Positions 12,154 through 22,990 of a stretch of 64,000 nt of DNA are shown in pieces. Location: positions 7,936,001 to 8,000,000 of the forward strand of contig NC_084703.1 of assembly GCF_033807575.1 (NCBI RefSeq). The letters run 5' to 3'. This DNA is from Cydia pomonella. Taxonomy: Eukaryota > Arthropoda > Insecta > Lepidoptera > Tortricidae. The translations under genes were made by a program, and so were the position numbers. Within the stretch, counting starts at the first letter, position 1; each line of letters begins with the position of its first letter. The notes under the pieces are model-generated. The model was given only the letters and a program-made list of their open reading frames with translations, was not told the DNA's origin and did no database searches.

Positions 12154-12273
12154 AGGGTCTACCGTGAAAGACGAAAATCGAAACTACGTTATCTGCCGTT
12201 ATCGTTCTATTATGCAAGAGTGATAGAGAGATATATAACGAAATTTTGATTTACGTATTTCGCGGTAGGCCCT
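12154..12273. mobile_element. MITE with ends agggtctaccg / cggtaggccct
   Basis: A 120-bp element with imperfect arms (agggtctaccgtgaaagacg against cgtatttcgcggtaggccct). The pairing continues through gaaaatcgaaa and the inner gttatctg / agagatatataac. A related inner block recurs, decayed, near 15010-15085. Confidence 0.75.
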
Positions 12274-12357
12274 TAGGAATCACGACGTTCTACTTCAGTC
12301 TTCAACCATAACACATTTTTTTGGCTTGCTATGGCAGAGTCAGCCACAGCGCTGGTA

Positions 12358-12365
12358 GACCTACA
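12358..12365. repeat. Left copy of LINE target-site duplication
   Basis: gacctaca occurs here and again at 14695-14702, exactly at the two ends of the non-LTR element between them. Confidence 0.7.
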
Positions 12366-12676
12366 AAAATACAATACAAATACAAAATACAAAATTCTTT
12401 ATTCAACAAAAACACGTAAATTATGATCAAAGGGATGGAGTCTCCCTGTAAGCAAAATAAATGCTTGTGTTGGGAGACACCGCTCTTCCTTTGGTAACTT
12501 TTTTTAAGTATAAATATCTTAGGATAACCATATAAACTATTAACTAAACTAAACTAACTAAAGAACTAAAGGAGCGATAATACATTCTCTGAATACAGAT
12601 AAAGTGCCTTACTGTACTAACAACAAACTATCTTAGAGATATTTTGTGTGTGTGTGTGTGCGCGCGCGCGTGCATG

Positions 12677-12679
<3 letters not shown>

Positions 12680-12758
<79 letters not shown>
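12680..12758. repeat. (TG)n microsatellite
   Basis: About 39 uninterrupted TG units, preceded by a shorter interrupted TG/CG tract at 12645-12679. It begins four bases beyond the LINE stop codon and so has grown inside that element's 3' untranslated part. Confidence 0.98.
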
Positions 12759-12760
<2 letters not shown>

Positions 12761-12762
12761 GA

Positions 12763-14694
12763 TTATCGAATTATATTCTCTGTCTCATCGTATGTTTTTG
12801 TTTTTAGCCAGTTTATTATGAGCTTTTTACACTCATGATGTGGTTTTGTGTGAATGTCTAATAGTTTATTTATTTTATTGTAGAGATGTGAGGCTTGTAT
12901 CTGGTATTGTGAGCTAGCAAATTTGGTTCTAATAGTTTTAGGTAGCATGGCTATGTTTGGTATTACTCTTTTTCTCTTACATTTCGGGCTAAATGGCAGA
13001 CTCTTGTGCTTTTTTAAAGTTGTTTGTAGGATATACAGTTGCCGAACCGACAAAAGTCCACTGACTTGGTACAGGAGGTCAGTAGGAAATGTAATCTTTT
13101 TAAAATACATAACTTTAACCAAAGCCCTTTGTGCTCGCTCTAAGTTTATAAAACGGCTTTTAGCTGCACCTCCCCAAACGGATATACAGTATACCAAGAC
13201 AGACTGCGCCAGAGATGTATATATTTCATTGAGTATATTACGAGACTTTTTTTGTATTGTTGTTATTGTCATAGGTACAACGTGTCTTAGCGTCCTAAAT
13301 ATCCAGAGCAGCTTTCTAATTCTATTGACGACCTGATCAATATGTGAGTACCAATTTAAATGCTCATCTAATTGAACTCCCAGGTACTTAATTTGGGAGA
13401 TTTTTTCAATAGATGGGCAGACACAATGAGCCATATCACAGAGTTGAGAGTCGTGTATTTTTAAATCCATATTCCCAGTTGGTTGAGTACAACTTGTGAT
13501 ACTAAAACACATACATTTAGTTTTACTGGTGTTAAGAGTCAGTAGGTTCATTCTTAACCATTTCGAGATATCAGCCATTCCAAGTTCGGCGCTGATTTTG
13601 ACATCGTCCCATGAACTACCTGTGAAGACAATCGCAGTATCATCAGCATAAGAGAATAGTTTTGCATTAGGGATAGACATGTTACACAGGTCATTAATGT
13701 AAACCAGGAATAACGTAGGACCCAAAACGCTTCCCTGCGGTACACCGTAAGAGACTTCCTCTTCCTCACTGGTGTGTTGTGAGAGTTTTACCCGCTGCTT
13801 CCTTTCTGTTAGATAGTTTTTAAATAAGGAGAGTGGCGTTCCCCTAACACCGATTTTTTGAAGTTTTCTTAAGAGAATAGGAATAGAGACGGTGTCGAAC
13901 GCTTTTTTTAGGTCCAGAAAGACAGCTATGGACTTATTTTGCATATCCAGGTTTTCAACTACAAGAGATGTGAGGGCAGTTATTGCGTCTTCCGTGGACA
14001 TACCGCGCCTGAAGCCGAATTGGGCGGCCGATAGTAGGTTATACCTATTTAAGAAGCCTAACAGTCGGTTATTAAGAAGCTTTTCCATAATCTTTGAAAT
14101 TGCGGGTAGGACTGAGATCGGCCTATAATTACTGATGTTTTCTTTGTCTCCACTCTTATACACTGGGGTGATTAGGGACTTCTTAAGAGATTTTGGGAAA
14201 ATACCTTGGCTGAAGCTAAGGTTTACCAAATGCGTTATGATGGGTATTACTTCCTTAGATATATATTTTAAAAAACCGTTAGATATGTTATCCCAGCCAG
14301 GGGCGCTGCTAGTTTTAAGATTTATCAGAGTATTATGAACTTCGTCTAGTGTGGTGGGTAATAATACAAATGAGTTAGATTGTGTAGGGAGGCGATCGAG
14401 GTACAGGATCAGATCGTTTTGAGGGTTTGCGGCAAATTGTTGGGCTAGCTCTTTCCCAATATTGGCAAAGTATTTATTTATGTAGTTGGCTGATTCAGTA
14501 GGAGTGTTTTTAACATTTGATAGCTCTACATTAACTTTATTACACTTGTTAGTATATGTTAGATTTTTTATATTTTTCCAGAGCAGTTTATTATCATTTA
14601 CAGATTTAATCAGGAGTTCTCTTTCATACTTTCTTTTTAATTTTTTTATAAGATTATTGCAATAGTTTCGGTAGCGAGAGTATGTTTTTTTGAT
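12763..14694 (-). CDS. Reverse transcriptase of a Jockey/CR1-like LINE, N-terminally truncated
   Basis: An uninterrupted frame of about 644 codons enters from the truncated 5' end (14694) and stops at 12763. It has no real start codon, because the N-terminal endonuclease is lost. RT motifs are in order: SAPGWD near the start of the domain, LITPVYKSGDK, NYRPISVLP, AVFLDLKKAFDTV, GVPQGSVLGPTLFLVYINDL, the catalytic FSYADDTAIV, then SKTKCMCF and IKYLGVQLDEHLNW. The C-terminal part (ISVWGGAAKS) fits the Jockey/CR1 group. The frame is intact across the full RT domain, so the copy is young or little decayed. It would copy element RNA at a nicked target in the nucleus, but this copy cannot do so alone without an endonuclease. 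The clade could also be a related LINE group. Confidence 0.9.
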   Translation of the reverse strand: MKKTYSRYRNYCNNLIKKLKRKYERELLIKSVNDNKLLWKNIKNLTYTNKCNKVNVELSNVKNTPTESANYINKYFANIGKELAQQFAANPQNDLILYLDRLPTQSNSFVLLPTTLDEVHNTLINLKTSSAPGWDNISNGFLKYISKEVIPIITHLVNLSFSQGIFPKSLKKSLITPVYKSGDKENISNYRPISVLPAISKIMEKLLNNRLLGFLNRYNLLSAAQFGFRRGMSTEDAITALTSLVVENLDMQNKSIAVFLDLKKAFDTVSIPILLRKLQKIGVRGTPLSLFKNYLTERKQRVKLSQHTSEEEEVSYGVPQGSVLGPTLFLVYINDLCNMSIPNAKLFSYADDTAIVFTGSSWDDVKISAELGMADISKWLRMNLLTLNTSKTKCMCFSITSCTQPTGNMDLKIHDSQLCDMAHCVCPSIEKISQIKYLGVQLDEHLNWYSHIDQVVNRIRKLLWIFRTLRHVVPMTITTIQKKSRNILNEIYTSLAQSVLVYCISVWGGAAKSRFINLERAQRALVKVMYFKKITFPTDLLYQVSGLLSVRQLYILQTTLKKHKSLPFSPKCKRKRVIPNIAMLPKTIRTKFASSQYQIQASHLYNKINKLLDIHTKPHHECKKLIINWLKTKTYDETENIIR

Positions 14695-14702
14695 GACCTA
14701 CA
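14695..14702. repeat. Right copy of LINE target-site duplication
   Basis: gacctaca, matching 12358-12365. Confidence 0.7.
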
Positions 14703-15221
14703 TATATATAGAACGTTGATCCATAATATATTAATCGTTAGCCACTGTTGGAACTAAAGAGTAACTTTAGACGAGAGCTCTTTAACAGCTACGAAAACTC
14801 GCTTAGCTCAATCAACTTCTCGGTAATCGTTGGACTTAGGGTCGGTTGGATCAACTTGTCAGTTACCGTTAAAGTGTTCGCAAAATTTGATTGTATGTGA
14901 AGTTTCATAGTTCTCTGCTGACGTTACTAGTCTGTCAAGTATCATTGGTGCAACTGGCCCTTAGACACTGTCTAATGGTGAAACTTCTAAAAACAATAAA
15001 TTTGGAATTTCTTTATCTGCCCGTCTATCCCTCGAATATGCAAGAGCAATAGAGAAGCAGATAACGTTTTTCGATCTTTCGATGTTGGCCGACACTGTCA
15101 ATTTTCTATATATTTCCGGGTCTGGTAGTAAGGATTAATACGCTTCAATACATATCACATATACATTATCAGTGGTCATTGTCAGATGAAAGTGGTGAAA
15201 CAGGGGCGACAGTTGGTTTAC
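14703..15221. other. Intron of the Ddr gene left of its second coding exon
   Basis: Non-coding. The patch 15010-15085 resembles the inner part of the MITE at 12154-12273 (tctgcccgtctatccct, aatatgcaagagcaatagag, cagataacg). Otherwise nothing is recognised. Confidence 0.5.
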
Positions 15222-15327
15222 CTTCCATTTTGTGGTCCCACATTCCCGTCGTTGAACGACGAGCTGGCGCTCAGGTCCTTGTCCGGTATGAGCCCGCTCT
15301 GCATGCCCAGGGGCGCGATGCATTGAG
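15222..15327 (-). CDS. Ddr: Discoidin domain receptor, exon 2 of coding part (start of discoidin domain)
   Basis: This exon encodes the first ~35 residues of an extracellular discoidin (F5/8 type C) domain, the collagen-binding module of Ddr receptor tyrosine kinases. On the minus strand the acceptor is tttgttcgcag and the donor is AAG/GTAAAC. Read in the phase set by the upstream exon, it gives CIAPLGMQSGLIPDKD followed by LSASSSFNDGNVGPQNG and two bases of an Arg or Ser codon. The cysteine, the LGM.SG.IPD.DI/LSASS block and VGPQNGR are hallmarks of Ddr N-termini in insects and vertebrates. GC-rich third positions contrast with the flanks. The next exon, expected to encode LR...GAWCP, was not found to the left and should lie outside the window. 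A different discoidin-domain protein is possible but less likely. Confidence 0.85.
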
Positions 15328-16040
15328 CTGCGAACAAAATACAACTCAATTATCATAGCTTTACTAAGCGGAAAACTCCATTAATATAACTTTGGGAACA
15401 AATCAAAATATTTTAATAAAATAATTTGGTTTGTTCCCCTCCGCGCCTACACGTTTAAAATTTGCTGCTTTTCTACTAACGAAATAGTTCGCCAGACTAA
15501 GTAATTAGTTACTTGAATGCTCTTTAGGGCAATTGTTCTCCTATGAAGTGTTCAGGGTATACCTACTTAAAAGTCCCACTTTGTCGCTTCCCAGATACAA
15601 TGAAAATGAATTTTTTTTTCTTTATTAACTATAGAATATGCAAAATATAAAGAGGGGGCAAAAATGGCGCTGTTCACAATTATGCTTAGTATACTTCTGG
15701 TCAAAAGCCTTTCGTGTTTATTTTTACATGAGATAATTGAAAGTTCGTAAGGAACCCTCGGTGCGCGAGTTAACTTAACTCGCACTTGACCGTTTTTTTT
15801 TCTATTGAGTGAAAGTCAAGACATCAGGTTTCGGATCGATGAAGTTACTAGAGAAAGTCTTCACGAATGCTAATTAAATTTGCAATTGTGCTCTATAATA
15901 GCGCTACGATTTTTCAAAAACTCTGCTGGCTGAACCTACTGCATGCACCACGAACGGATTGGAAGCTATTTATAGCTACGTCCGAGAAAAAAGATGGATA
16001 CGCAGTACAGTGCAATCTCTATCTAAGGAACCTTTTGATC

Positions 16041-16138
16041 GTTAATGCAATTGACCTTTACCATTTCAAATTGAACCGTAAACTGTAACCGTCCTTTATG
16101 GTTTACGGTTCAATTTGTAATGGTTAATAGCAATTAAC
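16041..16138. mobile_element. MITE-like hairpin, motif ttgaaccgtaaac
   Basis: The left arm gttaatgcaattgacc...caaattgaaccgtaaac and the right arm gtttacggttcaatttgtaatgg...caattaac pair for most of their 43 bases. Confidence 0.8.
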
Positions 16139-16159
16139 GTTCGGCCAACACTGCCTGTA

Positions 16160-16390
16160 GGTTTAAGAGGAGAATTCAAAAAAATATTTTCAAGTAGCCT
16201 TCAAGGGCTTTTTTACAATTCAATACAAAAATATCTGGGAAACCGTATGCTCTTTGCTCGGAAAACATATAAAAACTCAGAAATGCGCGTTTTCCCTGAG
16301 ATAAGACCTCGCTAGATCGATTTTTCGCCTCCGAAAACCTCCATATAGAAAATCTCATCGAAAGCGTTAGAACCGTTTCCGAGATCCCCG

Positions 16391-16428
<38 letters not shown>

Positions 16429-16500
16429 CGGGGATCTCGGAAACGGTATATATATATATATATATACCTATATATATATACAAGAATTGCTCGTTTAAAG
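16160..16500 (+). repeat. Dispersed repeat ending in gagatccccgaaatat and AT-rich tail
   Basis: The block tctttgctcggaaaac, aactcagaaatgcgcgt, gagataagacctcgctagatc, then cgtttccgagatccccgaaa and a late gaattgctcgtttaaaggta resembles a repeat I have met in moth genomes. Inside it the end has become a perfect palindrome with TA repeats. No coding; element class unclear. Confidence 0.55.
16372..16447. repeat. Perfect 76-bp palindrome centred on (TA)n
   Basis: accgtttccgagatccccg followed by aaa and a TA tract is mirrored exactly by tttcggggatctcggaaacg and gt. There is no loop except the self-complementary TA repeat. A second TA tract follows at 16448-16480. Confidence 0.95.
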
Positions 16501-16778
16501 GTATAACATTTATAGTAACATCATATAGTGTCATGAAAAATACATAGCAACATTTATAAATACAACAGCCAGTATAGCTGTGTAAATAAATATCACATTA
16601 TGATAATCTTAAAATAAATTATTACTACTAACAACAGAGATGTATATAGCCTCTGGTTGATAATACATTAAATTTGGAGATGTAAAAGGTCCCCAATGTC
16701 AGAGTTCTAATAATAATTCGAGGTGTAAAGTCTCTCCAAGTGTCTGAATTACTTTTATACTAAATAACTTACTCTTCC

Positions 16779-16900
16779 TCCTGCCCTTATCCCACGTTAT
16801 GTGGGGTCGGCACAACATGTTCTTCTCTTCCATTCTCCTCTATCTTTCGTCACCTCAGCACTCACTCCTTTCTTTCTCATATCCTCTTTCACACAATAAC
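16779..16900 (+). repeat. Repeat fragment around cccttatcccacgttatgtg
   Basis: The phrase cctgcccttatcccacgtta / tgtggggtcggcacaacatg and the following tct- and ctc-rich text look like a recurrent insect repeat. Only one copy is in this window, so the call rests on memory. Confidence 0.35.
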
Positions 16901-18448
16901 TTACTACTAGTTAGTACATATCTAAAAATAAATACGAATAAAAAATTACATTTTTAAACTGACATTAAATCTGAGGTAGATAAGGCATATAAGGCCGGAC
17001 GGGTAACAAGGCCCAGCATTCAAAATTAGCAGATGGACTAGTGTGATTTTGTGCTACAAATTATGCACACATAAAAGTAGCAGATAAAACGAGCTGCCAA
17101 CAACGCTTGACTTCACACGCGCCGCTATTTTTTCAGTAGCATCCATACAGTCAGAAAGGGAGTTTGCGGGTGCGCTTGATGATATTTTTACGGAAACAAA
17201 GTTGTTTTTATCGAGTTTCTTATTTATTCGGCGTTGATTTATATGGGTGCAAAACTGCAAACAGAAGTCATCTGTATGAAGTAGGAAAAAAATATAATTT
17301 TATGTCTATTTTTATACTAAATATTCTGTATTAGTCTTGAACTTCTTGTGTTGGTAAGAAAGTCAGGCCGACTTGATATGTTATAAGTTCTTACTGGCTT
17401 ACAAAAGTATAATTGTAACCTCAATGGTATTAGACGTATTGATTCTTTAGAAAGGTCAAAGATCAAAGGTCAATAAAAATTACGTTAAGTGAAAAATAAT
17501 TCGCGCTTTTATTTATTTTTCTTTAAAAGTTAGGGTTCAAAGAGCTGTAACTAACGAATGTGTAGTATAGTGTGTGTGTTTAGTTTCAGCCTAATATTTT
17601 CGAATAAAATAGATTATTTCTTTTGTCCTACGTAAAATAAGGCCCAAAGCGAATTATTTCCACTAATTTAAAATATCCTCCTGTTTTGAAGATACCAAAT
17701 ATTGTTTTTTGTATAACTTTAAAGTTAACACGATTAAATCTGTTATTATTGTCAAAATTTTAATTTTTTTGCGGGCCGTAATATCCTGCTAGTGTTAAAG
17801 AGGGCCCAAAACTGTACTTTTAAATAATAATGCCTCACCCTTAGATTAATATATATAAGTGTTAAATAGAGAATCAACTTATAAATAATATGTTAAAAAT
17901 AGATTAAACGTACCGAAACGAAAAGATGAAGGCACCTTTGAAATGGGATCGCTAGGATCCAAAATTAACCTCGGCAAACACCATCATAAAGTGTCCTTTA
18001 TATTATAATTAATAATGCGCACATGTAAACATTGTTGACAACGACAAACGTTGCGATAATAATTCTTGTTAACAGAAAAGTGAGAAACGACACTAGATTC
18101 ATTTTTATGACACAAGGCAATATTGGTTATCTTGAACGGCTAGTTTTGAACAGTTTGAAAAATATGCAGTCATGTAAGTTCGTATTCAATATACGCAATA
18201 GGTACTGGTTTTTTTATATTATCTAAAGCTACTTACTTATCATGCTAGTAAAGCAAAATTATACATTGTTTAATCTTGCAATGTTGAGGCAAATGGTACT
18301 TGGCACCTCTTGCGAAAACGATTTGGCTTCCCTCTTTACTTTGGATGTAACTACCGTCATACGGGCCAGAATATGAAAACCTATATTTGTTACAGATCCA
18401 CTGCGATAATTGAGTAATGGCTGAGTAACGATTGCTAAATTATATATC

Positions 18449-18538
18449 GTGTCATTCACGACGACGCGTGCCTTGACTCGTAATGTCATGTTATTAAAGG
18501 TTAGATTTAACTAATCTGCGCGTCATCGCGGATGACAC
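18449..18538. mobile_element. 90-bp MITE, family D (copy 1 of 3)
   Basis: Ends gtgtcattcacgacgacgcg and cgcgtcatcgcggatgacac form imperfect terminal inverted repeats. The core carries taatgtcatgttattaaagg. The same element occurs inverted at 40786-40875 and 41702-41791. Confidence 0.8.
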
Positions 18539-20513
18539 GAACTATATCACAGGTTTGCACCTGTTATAATAAAGTGTCAGGGGATATACTCGCTATGTAA
18601 GCTTGCGAATTTCGAGCAGACAGCAACATCTAACCACATATGTCACAACACAAATCGCGCGTCCTCATGAGTCCCTTGAAAGCAATATTATTTCCTATGT
18701 ATGACCTAACACATTCCCGCCTCAGGTAAGGAGGTGTTCTTCCACAGAAAGTCACTTAGTATTCTCTCGCTAGACGAGCTTCGAACGGTTAAATTGTTAA
18801 TACACTATTCGAGACAAGGAGTTTCCCCAACAATGCCCAGACTTCGCTGAGCGATAGATCGCGAATAAATTAACTTGGCGAGGTAAACCACTCTTCAGTG
18901 ATCCATTTTGTAGTCTCTCACGGGGGCCGTGAATAATCAGCTTAAATTTCAGTAAATTCATGAGAGAAGGCAAAATAAAAATGTGTACCGCAGGAGGTAT
19001 TCTCTAGGCCAAGCCAGGCTCAAGGTACGCTCCGAGAAAGTGCTACCTGTCTGCAAAACTTCCGTTCTCTAGGCTTCATGGCTTATTTGAGGCGTTGCTA
19101 AAAGCTCGCCAGCGGAGTGAAAAGCATCGTTGGATTTTTTGTCGAACAGCGTCGATCGATATTTTAAGTAGACTGCGCTGCCACGTTGTTCACCGTGTAA
19201 TTACTAACAGAACTACTTTATTATTAATGTGTCGTGCCGTTTTGCAATAAAGCTAAAATATAGTATTAATAGGCGCCGTCAGACTCAGCATCAGAATATT
19301 TCATAAAGGTTAAAGGCTGGTAATGGGAAAGGGGTTACGGGCGAACCTTTAGAGTTGAGAGTAGGGATTATTTAAGGCCACCATGTAAGACCTTCTGCAA
19401 CCATGTTCATTGTCATTAGTTAGATAAAATGCTATCTCATCAAGCTCCGCCATCTAATGATAGTAAGAGTGCGTAATCAAGTTACGTCGTAACCATTTAG
19501 TGCGGTGGAATGGTTACCCTGGACGAGGGACGGACGGTCGGCAATGGCTGTAAATTCAGCAGTTTTACGGTTCCGTAGTCAAAATTGAAAAACAGCCTTA
19601 TGCTTGTAATTTGGTCAAGTTCATTTGTTTAGGTACATATGTAAGTATTTATAAATTTAAACAACCATTTGTTTGCCGCTACATAGTTTTGTACTGAAAC
19701 TACTACAAAAAATCATTCTTTCAACTAAAGGTATTATATAAATTAAGTGAGTTAGGCTGAGGCTGTGGCAGAAATGTCTAAGTACTTTTAGAAATTCCAA
19801 TTGTAAAATTATATATACTTGGTACATTAACATCATATTATTTGATAGGTCTTGTATGACATGCAAATGCCCTAAAGAGGTATAATATAAGTAGGTACCT
19901 ATATTTAATTGATGGCACGCTGTTTGTATTGTATGAAGGTGCAGATTTACATTAAATTGTATCAAATCGAATGCTTGACGTAATATGATATGCACGAAAA
20001 TATATGGCTACTCGAACTTACTCGTATAAGTTGCTCTCTACATTCCTTGGAAATTGTGTCTATGTTTAACTACCTTATTATTTTTTTAAAGACTGAATAC
20101 AATCTTGTTTGAAAATCTTTCAATTTGATAGAAAAACATTTCAATTCAATTTTGTAAAAGTCAAGAAAAGAAACATAACAACTTCTGAACTTCATATTTT
20201 TATGGGTACTATTTCAAAAGCTGGGATTCGAAATTAAACATAACTAGTACAAGTTTTGTAAAGTTTGTTACTCAAAGGCTTGTTGAACTGGTAGGTACCT
20301 ACCTAGTTGTCCTAGTTATTAGAAACTTTAGTAATACCAAATTCCTTCTGAGAAGTGCAGAAAAAATACGATGTCGTAATAAATATCAAGATATTAAAGG
20401 CGTTTGATAACCACAACCACCTTGACTATACATTAAAAGATTGCAACATCTTTAATACTCTCTATTCATTAAAACAGAGACAAGTTTCTTGATACATATT
20501 CTTAAAGCAAAGT

Positions 20514-20712
20514 TTTTTTTTTATACTCGGTGGCAAACAAGCATACGGCCCGCCTGATGGTAAGCAGTCTCCGTAGCCTATGTACGCCTGCGACTCCAGA
20601 GGAGTTACATGCGCGTTGCCTAACCTAACCCCCCCCCCCCCCTCGTTGAGCTCTGGCAACCTTACTCACCGGCAGAAACACAACACTATAAGTAGGTAGT
20701 TTTCTGTAAGGT
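20514..20712 (+). repeat. Repeat family F (caaacaagcatacggcccgc), copy 1
   Basis: Begins at a poly-T/atactcggtggc, then caaacaagcatacggcccgc, ctgatggtaagcagtc and gttgagctctggcaacctta, ending near acacaacactataagtagg. It includes a run of 14 C at 20629-20642. It aligns well with 53512-53745, and over its first part with 42258-42405 and (inverted) 58540-58672. Confidence 0.75.
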
Positions 20713-21279
20713 GGAAATCAAATAAGTACGCACCAACATTCTCTAAGAGCCTTGAGAACACCACCCGTAAATAAGGAGCTCGAGCGGGAGAAGCATTACT
20801 TTTCTAACTGTACTATACAAAACACCTAAACAACGCAAAAGTTCACACCATAAGCATAACAGAAACCTACACCTACGCTGTTTACTACCAATATCTTAGG
20901 AACATCTTAACCTATCAGTTCCTGGACGCTTCCGTTCCAACTCTCCCGACACGAAAAGCCTTATCGATATACAAACAGCCGGTCAGTTAAGTCTTTATGT
21001 TGCCAGGAAGGGACAACTAGTATATAATTAGCGGGGCGGAGCTGGTGAGAGCGAGGGACATATAGGGTAAGTTCAGATAATTGCGTGATACAATTCATGG
21101 TAGAAAGTATAGACAGAAACAGTCCTATAATTTTATACAGAATTAAAATCAGGCGTTTCTGTACGTGCACATGAGTATATATATGGATATTCACTCAAAG
21201 TTATGGAGGGTTTTTTTGTAAAATAATTTGTTTTGCTGATGAATGATGAATAGTAAAATAAGTTTATATAATTTTTGGT

Positions 21280-21545
21280 ACTAGCTTTTATCGCTGACTG
21301 TACTTTTCTTCCCACAGGGAATTACTATACTTATCTAGACAATTCTAACAACTTCAAGTACAATCTAATTGCGTTGTTTTATCGCCGAGTTGTTATGGCC
21401 ACCTCCTGTCTCCATTATCAGATCAGCTCGATGGTACCATAATATTGCATTGCCAACTAACTTACATATGCAAAGTTTAAGCTTCATCGGAAACAGGGTA
21501 ATGGGTCAAATTTGTCGCAATATTTGATTGCAGACCCATAGACAA
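21280..21545 (+). repeat. Dispersed repeat family E, copy 1
   Basis: It contains ggtactagcttttatcgctg, gccacctcctgtctccat, cagatcagctcgatggtacc and aagcttcatcggaaac. The same text in reverse orientation forms 30835-31145. No coding. Confidence 0.75.
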
Positions 21546-22308
21546 CGGGACGGGTGAATCTAAATAAAAGCTTGTAAAGAACAATTATTCTGAGTAGGGT
21601 GTGCTCTCGGTACTCGCTATCCAAATACATAACCGGGATTATCTAATTCTAAGCCTTGCCACCTGTAATAAAAATGCGGAATCAGCTTAAATTAGTGATA
21701 CTATATAACATATTTTCACAAAGACAAGTTACCTAAATAAAATGTGACAGCAAAAAATATTGCTAAAATACATACAATAAACACTTTATCTTTACGAAAT
21801 GTTCCAAATTAGGTGTTTTATCACTTTTCGGAACGAAAGGTAAACTCGATGCCAAACTCTAAGACATACAGGCATTGTACCACGGAATTGTCCGAGTTCA
21901 CCCTATTCCATAAACAATTTACCCGGGGCACGGGAACTTTGATGACATTTCAGCGCAGCTCATGTAGGTAGGACGTAAATCATTAACGCGATGGGACGTA
22001 CGGGAGCCGGGGGCTATGTGTCGCTGACCCTTACATATGTATAGCGCTGGCCTGCACTGTCAAATTAATCGACATGCTTTACGTGCTTGCATGACTAAGC
22101 TTTAAGTAATTATTATAATAAACATGATAGTTTATTATACATGCATATAAAGTAACAAAGGGTGCCTTCGGCGGGTGATAGTGATATATTTTAAATCTAC
22201 CAAACCAAAGAAGTGTACACCGTCAGTGAGTCCGGGCGAGTTGTCCAAAACGATCCGAGCGCTAGTTTATTATTTTAATGACAACAATAGCGTATCAAGA
22301 TCATTTTT

Positions 22309-22635
22309 AGGGTTCCGTAACCAAAGAGTCAAACGGAACCCTATTACTGAGACTCCGCTGTCCGTCCGTCCGTCTGTCACCAGGCTGTATCTCATGAACC
22401 GTGATATCTAGGCAGTTGAAATTTCTACAGATGATGTATTTATGTTGCCGCTATAACAACAAACACTAAAAACAGAATCAAATAAATATTTCTTTCCAAT
22501 CTCGAGGTTCTCATCCAATCGCCGAAGTTATGCAACGTCGGGCGGGGTCAGTACTTGGATGGGTGATCATTTTTATAGATAATGGTACGGAACCCTTCCT
22601 GTGCAAGTCCGACTCGCACTTGGTCGGTTGTTTTA
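22309..22635 (+). repeat. Repeat unit A of a head-to-tail array, carrying a 5S rRNA segment
   Basis: It starts agggttccgtaaccaaagag, continues through cggaaccctattactgagac and a gtccgtccgtctgtc run, and ends acggaacccttcctgtgcaa / gtccgactcgcacttggtcg. These ends match units B and C that follow. Its middle, 22506-22568, is 5S rRNA-like and is described separately. Confidence 0.75.
22506..22568 (+). pseudogene. 5S rRNA-derived segment containing internal promoter boxes
   Basis: The text ggttctcatccaatcgccga / agttatgcaacgtcgggcgg / ggtcagtacttggatgggtg closely matches eukaryotic 5S rRNA from about position 30 to 97. It includes the box A, intermediate element and box C region read by TFIIIA and RNA polymerase III. 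The 5' third and 3' end of the gene are absent, so it cannot make a full 5S RNA. It lies inside repeat unit A in place of the ordinary core of that repeat. Either a 5S fragment was captured by the repeat, or it is part of a 5S-headed (SINE3-like) element. Confidence 0.85.
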
Positions 22636-22990
22636 GGGTTTCGTATCTCGAAAGGAAAAAACGGAACCCTTATAAGATCACTTTGATGTCCGTTCGTCTG
22701 TCTGTCTGTCTGTCACGACTCTTTTTTCTCAGGAATGCGTGGAGGTATCAAGCCGGAATTTATATCAAATACTCAAGTCTACTGTCCCTGGCCAACGCAA
22801 TCAAAAGATACAGCCGTTTATGCCGCAAATTTCCGCAAATTTTCGACACTCGCAAGGGAATCAAAACCTACAGGGTACTTGCCGTGAACTCAGAATCTTG
22901 AAATTTGGTACGACGCAACGTCTTATAGCACAGATAAAGGAAAAATTGCGAAAAAGGTTTGTACGGAACCGCACTTGGTCGGTTTTTAGG
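22636..22990 (+). repeat. Repeat unit B of the head-to-tail array
   Basis: Begins tagggtttcgtatctcgaaa, has cggaacccttataagatcac and a tctgtctgtctgtctgtcac run, and ends gtacggaaccgcacttggtc. The core between differs from those of units A and C. Confidence 0.65.

Larger units (their letters stand above)
12366..14694 (-). mobile_element. 5'-truncated Jockey/CR1-like LINE
   Basis: The element runs on the minus strand. Its 3' end (12366-12410) is a tail of ttgtattttgtatt-type repeats, its coding part is an open reverse-transcriptase frame, and its 5' end stops abruptly at 14694 inside the protein. The endonuclease half is missing, as is usual for truncated LINE copies. An 8-bp duplication gacctaca borders both ends. 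A long (CA)n tract sits just after the stop codon inside the 3' untranslated part. Confidence 0.85.

Noticed and set aside
12645..12758. Coding frame of repeated Cys-Val
   Set aside because: This is just the (TG)n microsatellite read as codons.
12644..12760. CRISPR-like array
   Set aside because: Simple dinucleotide repeat in a eukaryotic genome, without spacers.
12923..13336. 137-codon plus-strand frame
   Set aside because: Antisense to the LINE reverse transcriptase, which explains its openness.
22506..22568. Complete 5S rRNA gene
   Set aside because: Only the middle of the gene is present; both ends are repeat sequence.
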